A stretch of 64,000 bases of DNA from Alnus glutinosa (Eukaryota > Streptophyta > Magnoliopsida > Fagales > Betulaceae). Location of the stretch: contig NC_084886.1 in the NCBI RefSeq assembly GCF_958979055.1, forward strand, positions 51,791,654 through 51,855,653, read 5' to 3'. Position numbers and translations under genes: made by a program. Shown here piece after piece: positions 1 to 12,119 of this stretch; within the stretch, counting starts at the first letter, position 1, and each line of letters opens with the position of its first letter. A model generated the notes under the pieces. That model had not been told where the DNA came from. It made no database searches and worked only from the letters and a program-made list of their open reading frames with translations.

Positions 1-1680
1 GCTCAATTACAGGTAAATTCCACCAATTCACATTAAGATCAATTAGATCACTGACTTTGGCTTCTGGACTAATCCCTGGAATTGGAATTTGGATTTTGTG
101 AGAAAAAGTATTTGGTATCCATTTATCCCCCATAATTTTGACATTCAAACCATCACCAATCCTCCACATAATACCATCTCTGAGAAGTTGTTTGGAACCC
201 CAAATGCTTCGCCATGCATAAGATGGCCTAACACCCAACGAAGAGCTCAGAAAATCACCTTCAGAAAAATATTTCTCCTTAAACACCCTTGCTGCCAATG
301 TGTGTGGAAATTTCAAAAAACGCCACCCCTGCTTAGCAAGAAGGGCTGTATTAAAACTGACCAAATCTCTATACCCCAGTCCTCCTTCCAATTTCTTCTT
401 ACCCATTCCTTTCCAAGACATCCAAGGAATTTTAGAAAGATTTTCCTTGTGTCCCCACCAAAACCGACCCATCATCGCATTTATCTCCTTACATAATGTC
501 TTTGGAAGCCTAAAAACACTCATTGTATATGTGGGGATTGCTTGAATGACCGATTTTAGGAGAACTTCCTTCCCAGCATGAGAAAGAAACTTCTCCTTCC
601 ATCCGTTAATCCGATTCCAAATCCTACCCTTTATGCCATTGAAAGTAGAGATCCTAGATCTTCCAATTAGAGCCGGTAAACCAAGGTATTTCTCAAAATT
701 TGCAGTTGAGGTGAGCCCCGTACCATTTAGGATTAACATCCTATCCTCCATTTTGGTATTGCGACTGAAAAATAAAGACGTTTTCGCCCGATTTAGTTGC
801 TGCCCTGAAGCTGCCTCATACTGCCCAAGAAGTCGATGTATATGATCCCATTCTCTTAAATTTGCTCGACAAAATAGAAGACTATCATCGGCAAATAGGA
901 GATGATTAATCCGAATCCCTCCTTTAGAAATAGGAATGCCCGTAATAGAACCTTCATAAGCTGAATGTTGTATCATTGTCGACATTGCCTCCGCACATAA
1001 GATAAAAAAATAAGGTGATAGGGGGTCACCTTGACGAATACCTCTAGTCGGGATAATTTGACCAAAAGGCTGTCCATTAACAAGAATAGCATAGGACACT
1101 GTACGGACACAAGACATCAAAAGGGTGACCCACCTATTATCAAAACCGAGCTTCCTCATCATCTCTTCCAAAAAATCCCACTCAAGCCTATCATAGGCCT
1201 TGCTCATATCCAATTTCATGGCCATGAAACCCTCCCTTCCCTTAAACCGCGTATCCATAGTATGTAATGTTTCGAAAGCCACCAAAATGTTATCCGTTAT
1301 AAGCCTTCCCGGAATGAATGCGCTTTGTTCCTGTGAAATGATATGAGGCAACACAAAATTCAACCGATTGGCAATGGCTTTTGAAATTATTTTATAAAGC
1401 ACATTACATAGACTAATAGGCCGAAACTCGGTTACACTAGTAGGGTTAGTCACCTTAGGAATTAAACAAATATTAGTAACATTCAGCCCAGCCTCCATAG
1501 ACCCTCCATTTAAAACTAATAAAACTGCCCGAGATACCTCCTTACCCATAACAGCCCAAGATTTCTGATAGAAACCTGCAGAATACCCATCCGGACCCGG
1601 AGACTTCAAAGGATGCATTTGGAAGGGACTAATGGGCAGTTGAATGTTAATCAAGTGGTCATCGAAGTGACAAATCATTA
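1..1680 (-). mobile_element. LINE reverse transcriptase, 5'-truncated
   Basis: Read on the minus strand, the frame is open from an ATG at 1,678 to the window edge, about 559 codons without a stop. It encodes a plant L1-type non-LTR reverse transcriptase. Visible landmarks are MHPLKSPGPDGY near 1,618, the EFRPISLCNVLYK block, QSAFIPGRLITDN, the MKLDMSKAYDRLEWDF block with a catalytic aspartate, GIRQGDPLSPYFF, and FADDSLLF near 880 with the catalytic DD pair. A C-terminal region leading towards the zf-RVT domain follows. The upstream endonuclease domain is missing: a stop lies in frame at 1,709-1,711 and resemblance to LINEs ends near 1,620-1,680. This fits an insertion truncated during target-primed reverse transcription. 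The 3' end lies outside the window. The open frame suggests a fairly young insertion. Confidence 0.9.
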
Positions 1681-1791
1681 AATCACCATTATTGAAAATT
1701 ATAAATAATTATTCCCTCAAAAACGAGGAATATATATTCCTCCTTAAAAAAGCTCAGAAAAATTATTCCCTCAATTATGAGATAAGAATAA

Positions 1792-2520
1792 TAAGAGTGT
1801 ATGACCGGTTGCGGTAACGGTTATTTACTTATAATCGATACTGCAATTGGGGTCTCCGATTATTCTTATTTTAACAACCGCAACCGGTAGGCCGTTGCGG
1901 TTTTTACCAACCGCCGGTTATCCAGTTATTTTAAACCAATTATTAACCGGATAACTAATTTTCTTTATTTGTTGAATTTTTCATTTTTTTTTTTAAAAAA
2001 AAATCAAAATCAAAATATGCAAACAATAGGAAAAATTGGGTTAGAGGAAGAGAGTGATTCAAGCCAAACCCCAATAATGCAGTTCCTACTCCTCATACGG
2101 TGAATCAAGAGAAATCTGGGTTAGAGGAAGAGAGGGATTTCTCACAAGCCAAACGGCCCAAACCCTAACAATGCAACGGCATGCTTGAAGTCTGAAGAAG
2201 AAATCAAAGACTTAAAGTCTAATCCAGTGAGCTCTCTGAATTCTGATTTAGATGAAAATAAAGACTTGTTGAGTCTTCCGCAATTTTGCGTGCGTAAGGT
2301 GCAGAGGTGGTATATATATATATAATAATAAAAATCAGTTGCGGTTACCCAGTTATTAACCGGTTTTTTAAATTGCAATAACCGATAACCGCAACCGGGT
2401 ATTCAGTTATCCGGTTGCGGTTATTTTTGGCTTTTCGATTTTCTCGGTTAACAGTTGTAGTCGGTTATTAGCGGTTACTGGTTATTTTCGATTAATAACC
2501 GCACCGCTTGTACACCCATA
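1792..2520. mobile_element. Non-autonomous DNA element with hAT-like ends
   Basis: The left end (GTGTATGACCGGTTGCGG) is an imperfect inverted match to the right end, whose reverse complement reads GGGTGTACAAGCGGTGCGG. Both are followed inward by clusters of GCGGTTA / TAACCGC motifs in either orientation (1,805-1,935 and 2,335-2,510), as expected of subterminal repeats. The interior holds two direct copies of a GGGTTAGAGGAAGAGAG motif, at about 2,039 and 2,119. No transposase frame is present. I could not find a convincing 8-bp target-site duplication, so the hAT assignment rests on the style of the ends only. Confidence 0.5.
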
Positions 2521-3243
2521 AAAGATAGCACTAAAAAGCACATTCTAACAAAAATTATGAGTGTAGTTTCCCTCATGCAATGGTGGAATTAGTTAAAAAT
2601 TTAATTAAAAGATAACTTTTGGGGTGAAAAAATTAATAATTTTGGATGGCCTATCTTATAAAAGAATGTATAAATTAGAGGATTTTTTAAAATTTTGGGA
2701 GTTATTGCCCCCAACCTATATTGTAGTTCTAGCCTTGCCCCCATGGGTAGCCGTGACCACTCTCGCGAAGTGGTTGAGGGTGGTGCCAACCAAGAGGAAG
2801 GGGGAGTGCTATTTATTGTGTTATTTTTGTAAGGGTATTTTAAGATATTTGGTTAAAATATAATTTCAGTTTAGTTAAAAAATTTGGTCATTCATATGTT
2901 GTTATTTGTTACCGAACGAATAAATAAAATTTTTTATTCCGTTTCAGCTTCTTGTTTTCATGGTAATACTTATTCATATTCTAGTGAAATTTTTTAATGC
3001 CCTAGACGTATATAAAATTTGGTCATTTTCTAGTGAAATTTTATTTGGAAAAAAAAAACAGTACTAGCATTGAAAGAGGATAGTGATCAAAATGTGGAAG
3101 AATTATGATAGTTCTGCTTCAATTTGTATGCATATAGCATTTTAGACCCAAAATGTTGAATATAAGGTTTATGTGTGTGTTCATTTACGCCAATAGGGCA
3201 CTTGCTAACACACCTCATATTGTGGGGTTAGGGAGTGATATGT

Positions 3244-3249
<6 letters not shown>

Positions 3250-3284
<35 letters not shown>
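3250..3284. repeat. (TA)n microsatellite
   Basis: Uninterrupted TA dinucleotide run of about 35 bases. Confidence 0.95.
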
Positions 3285-3285
<1 letters not shown>

Positions 3286-3603
3286 CCCGAATTCCGGCAT
3301 GCCAAATCATGGTGGCGGTCCAATTTAATTTATTGTTCTCGTAGAAAGTCAACGGCTAAAACTATAATTAAATAAATTAATGCCCGAATTTTTTTTTATT
3401 GTTAATAATTTCCTGGATTCATTAGTTGATTATGCGAAGATGCTGTCTTTTAAAATAGTAAAGGCAGAGTTTGGATAAATTTTAAAATCATGTCTCTTTC
3501 AACTTTATCATTATTATTTTAAAAGTATGTGTTTCTCACATACAAAAGAGACACATGATATTTTTACTTCATACAACCCAGTTTTGAAGAAAACTGTCAT
3601 TTT

Positions 3604-3763
3604 ATGGAGTAATTCTATTAGTACATTAAGTGTCCATAAAAAAATAATGTGGCTTTTAAAATCACTATTGAGCGTTTGATTGATCAAATAATGATTTTAA
3701 AAACCACCTCATTTTTTTATGAATACTTGATGGATATTTAATGTATTAATAGAATTACTCCAT
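3604..3763. mobile_element. MITE-like hairpin, 160 bp
   Basis: The ends are a perfect inverted repeat, ATGGAGTAATTCTATTA at 3,604 and its complement ending at 3,763. Complementarity continues inward with small mismatches (TTTTAAAATCA against TGATTTTAAAA). There is no coding capacity. The single-stranded form would fold almost end to end, typical of a miniature inverted-repeat transposable element. Confidence 0.75.
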
Positions 3764-5200
3764 TTTATGTGTGCGGGTGGGTTTCATATAGACTCTCACA
3801 ATTTGTTGTCAAAATTGTTGAAAATCTCAACCCGAGGGAAAAGTCCCCCAAATTCTTATAACCTTATCCTTGTTAGCGCTAATTTACTTAGGCCGGTATA
3901 CCTCAAATGCCGTAGTAAACACGGGAATTGTAATGAGATTTAAATTGTAGGATTCGATTGGAGTTTAATTTTAGTTGAAATAGAACCTATTACAATTGAA
4001 ACGCATATTCTTTGTATCTTGTTATAAGACACGTGTTTCACTCACAACGGTCCAATTTCAATTGCACCCAAGCCAGACCTCAAGTTGTACTCTACCAAAC
4101 AAAAATGTATAATGTAGCATGTCAACAAGCATTGGAGATAAGGGCCATTAGTGGGTTGAGGAGCAGGTTTATCACCACCTTTAATCTTGTTTGGACATTC
4201 TTTTTGACTCATAATAAAGGTTTAGATTATGTTGAATATAGTGCTTAATTGATCATGGTCCACCATTAGGGTGACCGAATTAACATTTGAAAACATATAT
4301 ATTCAATATATATATAACATATGTTATACGTCCCATTATATTGCCATTACCAATATAATACTTTTCTTTTACTTATCTACATTTTCAACTTATTCATGTA
4401 CATGTCATTACGATTTTAAACAATCTAAATAGAGCAGTGCACACGCGGACAGATACGTAACGTTAATATAGAAAAATGTTTGGAGTACTACAAATTATTA
4501 TTATATTTTTTTTTCTTTTTACAAATTAATGTGACAAATCTTAATTAATGAAATAATTAAATCATATGGTTGACAAGTCGGCCATTAATTAATTTAATTG
4601 ACAACTCAATATATATTTTTTTTTTAATTATTTCTTCAATTCTAGAATGCCTCATCAATTTGTAATAAAAGTTGTAGTACCTCTAACATCACTCAATGTT
4701 TTTGGGCATGATAGACCGATACCCAATCTCATCGACCAATTTGAATCGAGTACAACCACGTAGTGCCGACCACACCATATCCCCTCTTTCAACACATTAG
4801 CATTGGTCTCCCCACCGTCCCTACATGATGTGATCGTTTGTAGGAACCATGGGACCTAGGGAATGAAACAACGGAAAAGCCTCCAATTAACGTACGTCAC
4901 TTGACCGGCAATTACGACGAATCAGATATAAAAGATAGTGGACACTAGGTAAAAAAATCTCTTTTTCATAGACGTACACGCTATATATCTTTTAATTTCC
5001 TAGATTATCAATCTTGTTATATTGAATTAAGCATTATAGCTATATTCGCCGGTCCACTCCGGCAAAGTCTTAGTGCTAAACTTTCCCTTCTTTGCAGGTA
5101 TTTTGGATGAATCGAATCAGTATCTTAGCCTGTGGTCAACTGTTCTAATAGTTAATTTGCAAAATATTAAGGTCACAAAGGAATCAAGTAACGAAGAAAA

Positions 5201-5241
5201 GGGATGGGGGAGGGGGGGGGGGTGGGCGCTGGGGTGGGGGT
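5201..5241 (+). other. G-rich tract, possible G-quadruplex
   Basis: At least five G runs of three or more lie within about 41 bases, including one unbroken run of twelve or more G. The composition satisfies the usual G-quadruplex pattern. A role is not shown by the sequence. Confidence 0.55.
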
Positions 5242-5956
5242 GCTGTGGTTTCCTGGTGACGTCCAAATGCTGAATTATTATTAAATTCTGAGCCATATTT
5301 GAACACGTTGTTAGAATAAAAGCTGGCAATTTAGCAATCAAATTTGAACGTAATTAAAAATCACAGTCATTGCGGAAAATGTGGGCTTGTTTATTTCCAC
5401 TTGCAATCACATTATTTTTGTATTGAACAGAGTTGGGCTTTTGTCTCAGCTAGTTTTGAAGAAGTCATATTCATTGACGGGAGAATATTGATATTCAGCC
5501 ACCCAAACAGTGATACAAGAAACTAATTAATGTAGAAACTCTTCTCCCAACAGTGACGAGAGCACAAAAACGACAATAATAACCAACAATTTTTTATAGG
5601 ATTTGCGAACTTAAAATGAATTTAATCAAAATTAGTGAATTAGAGTTGATGGAACTGATCCATTTAATTAAATAATCGGATTATGATTGACCTATATAAT
5701 TTTAGATACGACTCAAATCTGACACAAAAATTACTTAAAATGAAAAATAAAAATAAATCATAGGTTATTAGTTTCTTCAAAATAATCCTTAATCACTGGG
5801 TCAAGAAGATCGTTTTTAACCCTTTATTAGCTTGTTGCAGGAAATCAGTTTTTGGCAGGTGTATGGCCCTAAAAACAATGGGCCTGCACCAAACAAGAGG
5901 CCCAACTACAGAAAAATTTATGTTATTTTAAAATTGGAGGATGATTAATTCAACTA

Positions 5957-6028
5957 ATCAGAGTGGCGCAGCGGAAGCGTGGTGGGCCCATAACCCACAG
6001 GTCCCAGGATCGAAACCTGGCTCTGATA
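5957..6028 (+). tRNA. Initiator tRNA-Met (CAT)
   Basis: A complete 72-nt cloverleaf can be folded. The acceptor stem ATCAGAG (5,957-5,963) pairs with CTCTGAT (6,021-6,027), and the discriminator base is A6028. The anticodon stem GTGGG/CCCAC (5,982-5,986 and 5,994-5,998) holds the loop CCCATAA with anticodon CAT at 5,989-5,991. The T arm contains GATCGAAAC rather than TTCGAAT, and the first pair is A:T. Both are hallmarks of eukaryotic initiator rather than elongator tRNA-Met. CCA is not encoded, as expected. No intron. The gene sits about 300 bp upstream of the leader exon of the hAT-derived gene, in the same orientation. Confidence 0.96.
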
Positions 6029-6032
6029 TTCC

Positions 6033-6036
6033 TTTT
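6033..6036 (+). terminator. Pol III terminator of tRNA-iMet
   Basis: A TTTT run lies 4 bases after the tRNA 3' end, followed by a second T run at 6,041-6,045. This is the standard RNA polymerase III stop signal. Confidence 0.8.
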
Positions 6037-6309
6037 ATATTTTTTGACTTTTTCCTCACACGTCTAAACGACGTCGCAGCTCAGCCTCTTCACCGTCACA
6101 TATCTTTATCAACGTGTCCACACCTAAGTGGCTGTATCCACAAGCTGTCTGCGATATATCGCCAGAAAACAAATGAAAAGGTTAAAACAGAAATTCAAAA
6201 ATCTAAGACGACGAGAAAAGAGAGGATAAAGAGGAAGGAAAAAAGGCAACGACCATTGTCCAATAAAACCCCAGGCCCAAACCCCCTAAATATCGCGATA
6301 AATTAAAAA

Positions 6310-7417
6310 GACCCAGAATCTTCAGCGACCTCCGATTATCTCTCCGTCGAGAAGACCCAATCTCTCTCTGTAAGCTCTCCTAAAACTTCTCGCTATTTCT
6401 CTTTATCAAATTTATTTCCTTATAAATTCTCCGAAATAAACAATTTCACTTGCTTTTACATATTTCGAATACTTCTTTGTGCTTAGTATAATTTGAAACG
6501 TTTCTTGTCAAATAGGTTTAGATTTGGATGAATAAATGTAATTCTCTGCTTGGTTACTGAGAAAGTGTAAGAAAGTATGGGAAAACTTGGAGCTTTCTTT
6601 TTTATAACATTGAAAACAGGTTCGGCAAGGGCCTCTGTTTGTTTCGACGAAAAAATGAAACAGAGGAAGAGAAAAATGTTAACTTTGAGCGGAAACAGAT
6701 ATTGGGATTATGGTAGAAGACAATGTGGAAGTTACATGAGAGAGAGATGAAAACCAGAATTATTGTATGCATTTGTATCTTTTTCACTGTTTATAAACTT
6801 GAATTGTGCATTTATCTGCGAATAAAACAATTGAAATATTATATATATCGAAATTTTCTGAAGTTGGGATGAGAATGTAGGAAGCCATAAGATTTATCTG
6901 AGGGCTGAGGTTCACGCAGGAATTCGCTGTTATGGATAATAGCATTTATTTGAATCTTCTGTAAACAAATGGCATCCAATTCTGTTCATCTAAAATAAAA
7001 AGGAAAGAAACTCAAGTATGCTTATCCTGCATTCATGGGGAAGTTGGCCAGTTGGACGAGACTTTGACAAATTATTGGCCAGTTGCTGAGAATTTAATTA
7101 TGAGTTTCCTGTTCTGCTTAAATGCTCAGTCCCATAATGCTGGACTTGCTTGTATCTTTCTTTTGTATCTTTCACCATTTGTTTAACTCTATTTATCATC
7201 TTCAAAAGGCACTCTCACACATACACACACATATCATAGTTTATTGTTATTGCTATTTCATCAGTATTCTTGTTTTAAGTAATTTTCCTAGAGAGATGCT
7301 TGAAACCTTGCTTCACATTCTTGGGCTCTAGGAATTGTTTGAAAATTTAACTAGTTCATGTGTTATATACATGCTTATTCAGATAATTAGGTTAACTTTG
7401 GTTTGCTCCCTGTGTAG
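6310..7417 (+). other. 5' leader exon and leader intron of the hAT-derived gene
   Basis: Inference from splice consensus. A pyrimidine-rich leader ends at 6,369 before GTAAGC, and an acceptor TGTGTAG ends at 7,417, giving a leader intron of about 1 kb. No open frame in this span has family resemblance. A clear TATA box was not found between the tRNA and 6,310. Confidence 0.45.
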
Positions 7418-7455
7418 GTCAACATACAGGATAACAGAACAACTTCTATATCCTC

Positions 7456-10400
7456 AGTAAGTTTTCTATGATGTAATATTTGTTGTTTAGAAGTTAGTGC
7501 ATGCAGGATTTACAGTCTCATGCAATAGCTGGCTTCAATCATTGGAAATTTATGATTTATTATGGTCTTATACCAAGAACACCATCAATTGCTTGATTAC
7601 ATTGTGTCCTTACATATTTGTGTATTATTTGTTTTCCCCACATTAAGGGTGCTAGGAAATCAAATATGAATACTACTTTTGAAGTTGAATACGTAGCATC
7701 TTGAATGAGGTTAATTTTGTCAACTTGCCATGATTAGTTTGTTTTGATGGGAGATGTCGAGAAAACAGAAATTACTAATGTTTATGTGAACTAATATACA
7801 TTATATCCTGGCAGTGGTTCGAGAAAAAGATGTTTGTTGGGAGTATGCTGAGAAATTGGAAGGAAATAAGGTAAGATGCAAATTTTGCCAAAGAGTTCTG
7901 AATGGTGGCATCAGTAGATTGAAGCATCATTTATCTCGACTTCCAAGTAAAGGTGTAAATCCGTGTACCAAAGTAAGAGATGATGTTACTGACAGGGTAA
8001 GAGCTATAATAGCACAAAAGGAAGACACAAAAGAAAATTCTTGCGTTACAAAGCATAAGCTAACAGAAGCCAGATCCACTGGCAATATCTCTGCAGTTAA
8101 AGCTCCTATGAATCTGGATGCAGCATCTCCAATTTTGAAAGTTTTCCCTTCTGTAACACCAATGGCTCCTCCCTCTTTGAACAACCAAGAAAATGCAGAG
8201 AAAAGTATTGCTCTTTTCTTTTTTGAGAATAAGCTGGACTTTAGTGTTGCTCGTTCTTCATCCTATCAGCTTATGATTGAAGCAATAGCAAAGTGTGGTC
8301 CTGGATTTACAGGTCCATCAGCGGAGATGCTGAAGACTGCATGGTTGGAAAGGATTAAGTCTGAGGTGAGCCTACAATCAAAAGATGTTGAAAAAGAGTG
8401 GTCTACCACGGGTTGTACTATCATTGCAGACACGTGGACTGACAATAAATCAAGAGCTCTGATTAACTTTCTAGTTTCGTCACCTTCCAGGACCTTTTTC
8501 CACAAATCTGTGGATGCATCTTCATACTTCAAGAACACAAAATGCCTTGCTGATTTATTTGATTCTGTTATCCAAGATTTTGGCCCAGAAAATGTTGTGC
8601 AAATTATCATGGATAGTAGTTTCAATTATACTGGTATTGCAAACCATATCCTGCAGAGCTATAAAACCATTTTTGTGTCTCCCTGTGCCTCTCAATGTTT
8701 GAATTTAATCTTGGAGGAATTTTCGAAGGTAGATTGGGTGAACAGATGTATCTTACAAGCACAAGCCATAACAAAGTTCATATACAATAATGCCTCGATG
8801 CTTGATTTGATGAAACAGTTTACTGGGGGGCAGGAACTCATTAAGACTGGTATCACAAAGTCCATATCCAACTTCCTCTCACTGCAGTCGTTGTTGAAGC
8901 AAAGGTCTAGATTGAAGCTTATGTTCAATAGCCCTGAGTATTCTACAAACTCCTCTTATACAAATAAACCACAGAGCATAACTTGTATTACCATTGTTGA
9001 GGATAATGATTTCTGGAGGGCAGTGGAAGAGAGTGTGGCCATCTCTGAGCCATTTCTGAAAGTGTTGAGGGAAGTATCTGGAGGAAAACCGGCTGTGGGT
9101 TCTATTTATGAACTAATGACCAGGGCCAAGGAATCGATAAGGACATACTATATAATGGATGAGAATAAGTGCAAGACATTTTTAGACATAGTAGATAGAA
9201 AGTGGCGGAACCAACTCCATTCACCTCTACATGCAGCAGCAGCATTTTTGAACCCTAGTATCCAGTACAATCCAGAAATGAAATTCGTCCCATCAATGAA
9301 AGAAGATCTTTACAAAGTTCTGGAGATATTACTTCCGCTGCCTGATATGAGACGTGACATCACCAATCAAATATGTACTTTTACCAAGGTCAGAGGGATG
9401 TTTGCTTGTAACTTAGCAAAGGAAGCAAGAGATACAGTTTCACCTGGTATGTACATAAATTTGCACTAAAACATGTCTATGTGCATCAAAGAGCAAGTTT
9501 TGTACCATAGAATGTTTTATAAACTGCATCTTGCAAGTATATCAGAGGAAACGGCAGATGTGAGGAGCAGATTGCTTCCTTAAAATACACTGCAACAACA
9601 TGTTGCCCATTATAGTGCATTATCCCGACCACTATGGCTGAAGTGATCCCCTCAGCTGCATAAATAGCCTATTTTAGGTGATATCCTAAATAAAGACCAG
9701 TATTTCAAATTCCCAAGTTGGAGGCTTCAAGAGCTAGTTTGTTCATTTCAGGCACAAAACTGAACTGGATTGAGAATTCAGATTTATAAGAGTCTTAGGG
9801 TTGTCTTACATTTAAAATAAAAATAAAATTAGGATTATTCACCAAATTTAGAATAGCTAACTTCTAAAAATATCTGTAAGTTTAATTTTGGCTCTGTAAG
9901 AGGAAAAAGAAGAGGTTACTCAATCTTAAAACATCTGGATACAGACATTTGCATATTCACAGCCAAAGACCCTGTGACCTTTGCTTTGTTCTTTGGTGTG
10001 TGCCCATCTTTACTCTGAAAAACAAGACATCCGAATTGCTATCAACTATGACCCATGCATCAAGGTTACTGGTCATTGATTGCAATTATAATAAAAGCAT
10101 TACAAGAGGGATTGCGTTGTGTTCTGTGCGATGCCTTTTCTTGAATTATTATTTACAAAAATAATTTTTTGAAAAAAAATTGACATGAATTTTTCCATGG
10201 TTTGTTGAATTTGCCATCTGCAATAAACTTTCTGTCTGCACTTATTATTTATTGAATTGGCAGACTTACTGCTAAATACAAATAGAGCGTTCTAATATGC
10301 AAACTCCCTGCTTTTATGTTTGTTTGAACTTTGCTGCCAATTCATTGTAGGGCTTTGGTGGGAACAATACGGCGACTCTGCACCCGTGTTGCAACGAGTT

Positions 10401-10757
10401 GCCATTAGAATACTGAGTCAAGTTTGCAGCAGTTTCACATTCGAGAGGCACTGGAACACGTTTCAGCAAATCCACTCGGAGAAGCGGAACAAGATCGATA
10501 AAGAAACATTGAATGACCTTGTATATATAAATTACAATCTAAAGTTGGCAAGACAAATGAGAACAAAGTCTTTGGAAGCTGATCCTATTCAATTTGATGA
10601 CATTGATATGACCTCAGAGTGGGTAGAGGAGAGTGACAGCCCAAGTCCTACTCAGTGGCTTGATCGCTTTGGTACTGCTTTGGATGGGAGTGACTTGAAT
10701 ACGAGACAGTTCAATGCTGCCATATTTGGTGGTAGTGACCACATATTTGGTTTGTAA
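7456..10757 (+). CDS. hAT transposase-derived BED/DUF659 protein (679 aa)
   Basis: Probable domesticated hAT transposase acting as a nuclear DNA-binding protein; its target is unknown. Coding exons: A7456, 7,815-9,446 and 10,351-10,757; 2,040 nt in all, closing in frame. The start codon is split by an intron: A7456 ends a leader exon (7,418-7,456) and TG opens the next at 7,815. An in-frame TAA at 7,432-7,434 rules out an earlier start. An additional upstream leader exon probably ends at 6,369 (donor GTAAGC). The N-terminus MVREKDVCWEYAEKLEGNK leads into a BED-type zinc finger (C22, C25, H38/H39, C51). A DUF659 block (IIADTWTDN, residues about 175-330) follows, and the last exon encodes the hAT C-terminal dimerisation region (WWEQYGDSAPVLQRVA). 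No terminal inverted repeats flank it, and the introns and length match conserved single-copy angiosperm homologues. Whether catalytic acidic residues survive was not resolved. Confidence 0.88.
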
Positions 10758-12119
10758 TTGTGTAACCTTCGGTTGCTCATGTTGTATCTTTTGTCTCCTT
10801 CCCAAATTTCCAGAAATGCATTGCATCTGTTCTTTGACAGTTGGTGCTTCCTCTTTATACGGTTAATGAATAGTAGATCAGTAGTTGCTCAATGAGAACA
10901 ACGTTTTGCTTTTTCGAAGTTCCCTTTCTTGGAAAAGCATAACGCTGATTTTCTTTTTCATCCCAAAAAGAAAAAAAGAAAATATTTTTGATAAACAAAT
11001 GTTTGATCAGGCTTCCTGCTAAACTCCAACTACAACCATTTATCAAACAACATAAAACAGGTTTTTTTTTTGGATGTCAATAGTAGAAGGTTGACACAAA
11101 GCACATCAATCTTCTATAATGAAGGTTGTCTAAAGAGCATGCACCTCATTGCGGCAAACTATCTCTATTGCTTATACCGCACCAATATTCCATAAATATT
11201 CTACTAGGCTGATGTAGCAAGGTGTAATAGTGCTTCCTCTTGTTATTTATTTTTTATTTTTTTAAGGATTGATTTAAGGGTTAATGACCACTGGCACATC
11301 AACCTAGTGGTATGGAGGTATAGTATATAACATTTCTCATAAAATATCTAATAACTACTTGTATAACGATTCAGGAAAAAGTGCTAGCCATATTTGCACT
11401 ATCACCTCAAAAGAACTAGTCAATTTGGAGTTTTCATAGAATTCCTTATACAGCTCAGTTTCATATAATAACTAGATAATGTAAGACTTACCACTCATAA
11501 TTATTTTTATAAACTACATACTCTATATGGGCTACTCATCTTCTCTATATGAGACCGGGGTGTTACAACTTGACCATATCACGTCAATATAATAAAATAT
11601 TTATGAAATATTAGTGTGGTATATAACATTAATCTTTTTGGAGCACAAGTATTCTGTGAGGACTTAGCACATGTTGAATCTAGTACGTTAAATCCTAAGC
11701 ACTTAAAGTCGTCTTACATCTAAGCATTGAGTTAATCAGGAAATTCGAACAATGTGAAAAACATATATATATTTAACAAATAATCAATATATATGGACCA
11801 ATCTACTTGATTGAAATATATGGTCAAAAGGCAAAATATTATTTGCACTTTTTTTTTTTGGTTGTATTTTTTGTGGGATTAAATTTATTAAAAGAAGATT
11901 ATTTATATAATTTTAATCAAGAAAATATTTATTATAAAAGAAAATAGTAATTAGACGTGATAACAGTCAGAAAGATATACCATTAATAAAAACGCTGGTA
12001 CAGGCCGCGTTTTTGAGCCTAACAGTTAGATACACGTTTCCGTCCTTCCACTTCTCTTTCTCCTTAGCTACGCTTTCTTTCTGGGTCCTTTGAAGAAAAC
12101 TCTTTTCATCTCTCTGTGA
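10758..12119. other. Intergenic region
   Basis: The stretch holds the 3' flank of the hAT-derived gene, one repeat of the TGTAACGACCC type (about 11,366-11,572), and the CT-rich leader of the next gene (about 12,040-12,119). No gene was seen. Confidence 0.6.
11366..11572. repeat. Repeat related to the ABCC intron-3 TGTAACGACCC family
   Basis: It begins near TAACGATTCAGG, contains GTGCTAGCCATATTTGCACT and ends at GGGTGTTACA. The same order of motifs occurs in intron 3 of both ABCC copies (32.9-33.4 kb and 48.7-49.1 kb). It is non-coding. Confidence 0.55.

Larger units (their letters stand above)
2521..5956. other. Intergenic region, no gene seen
   Basis: Apart from the TA microsatellite, the 160-bp hairpin, a G-rich tract at 5,201-5,241 and one dispersed-repeat copy near 5,610-5,735, this stretch has no open frame with family resemblance. 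Codon-like composition is absent and stops are dense in all frames. Confidence 0.6.

Noticed and set aside
89-1267. Several plus-strand open frames
   Set aside because: They are antisense shadows of the LINE reverse transcriptase on the minus strand and have no family resemblance.
7814-7816. GTG as the start of the hAT-derived protein
   Set aside because: G7814 is the last base of the intron acceptor; splicing to A7456 gives a normal ATG.
7927-8928. Minus-strand frames of 78-119 codons inside the hAT-derived gene
   Set aside because: Shadows of the strongly coding plus strand.
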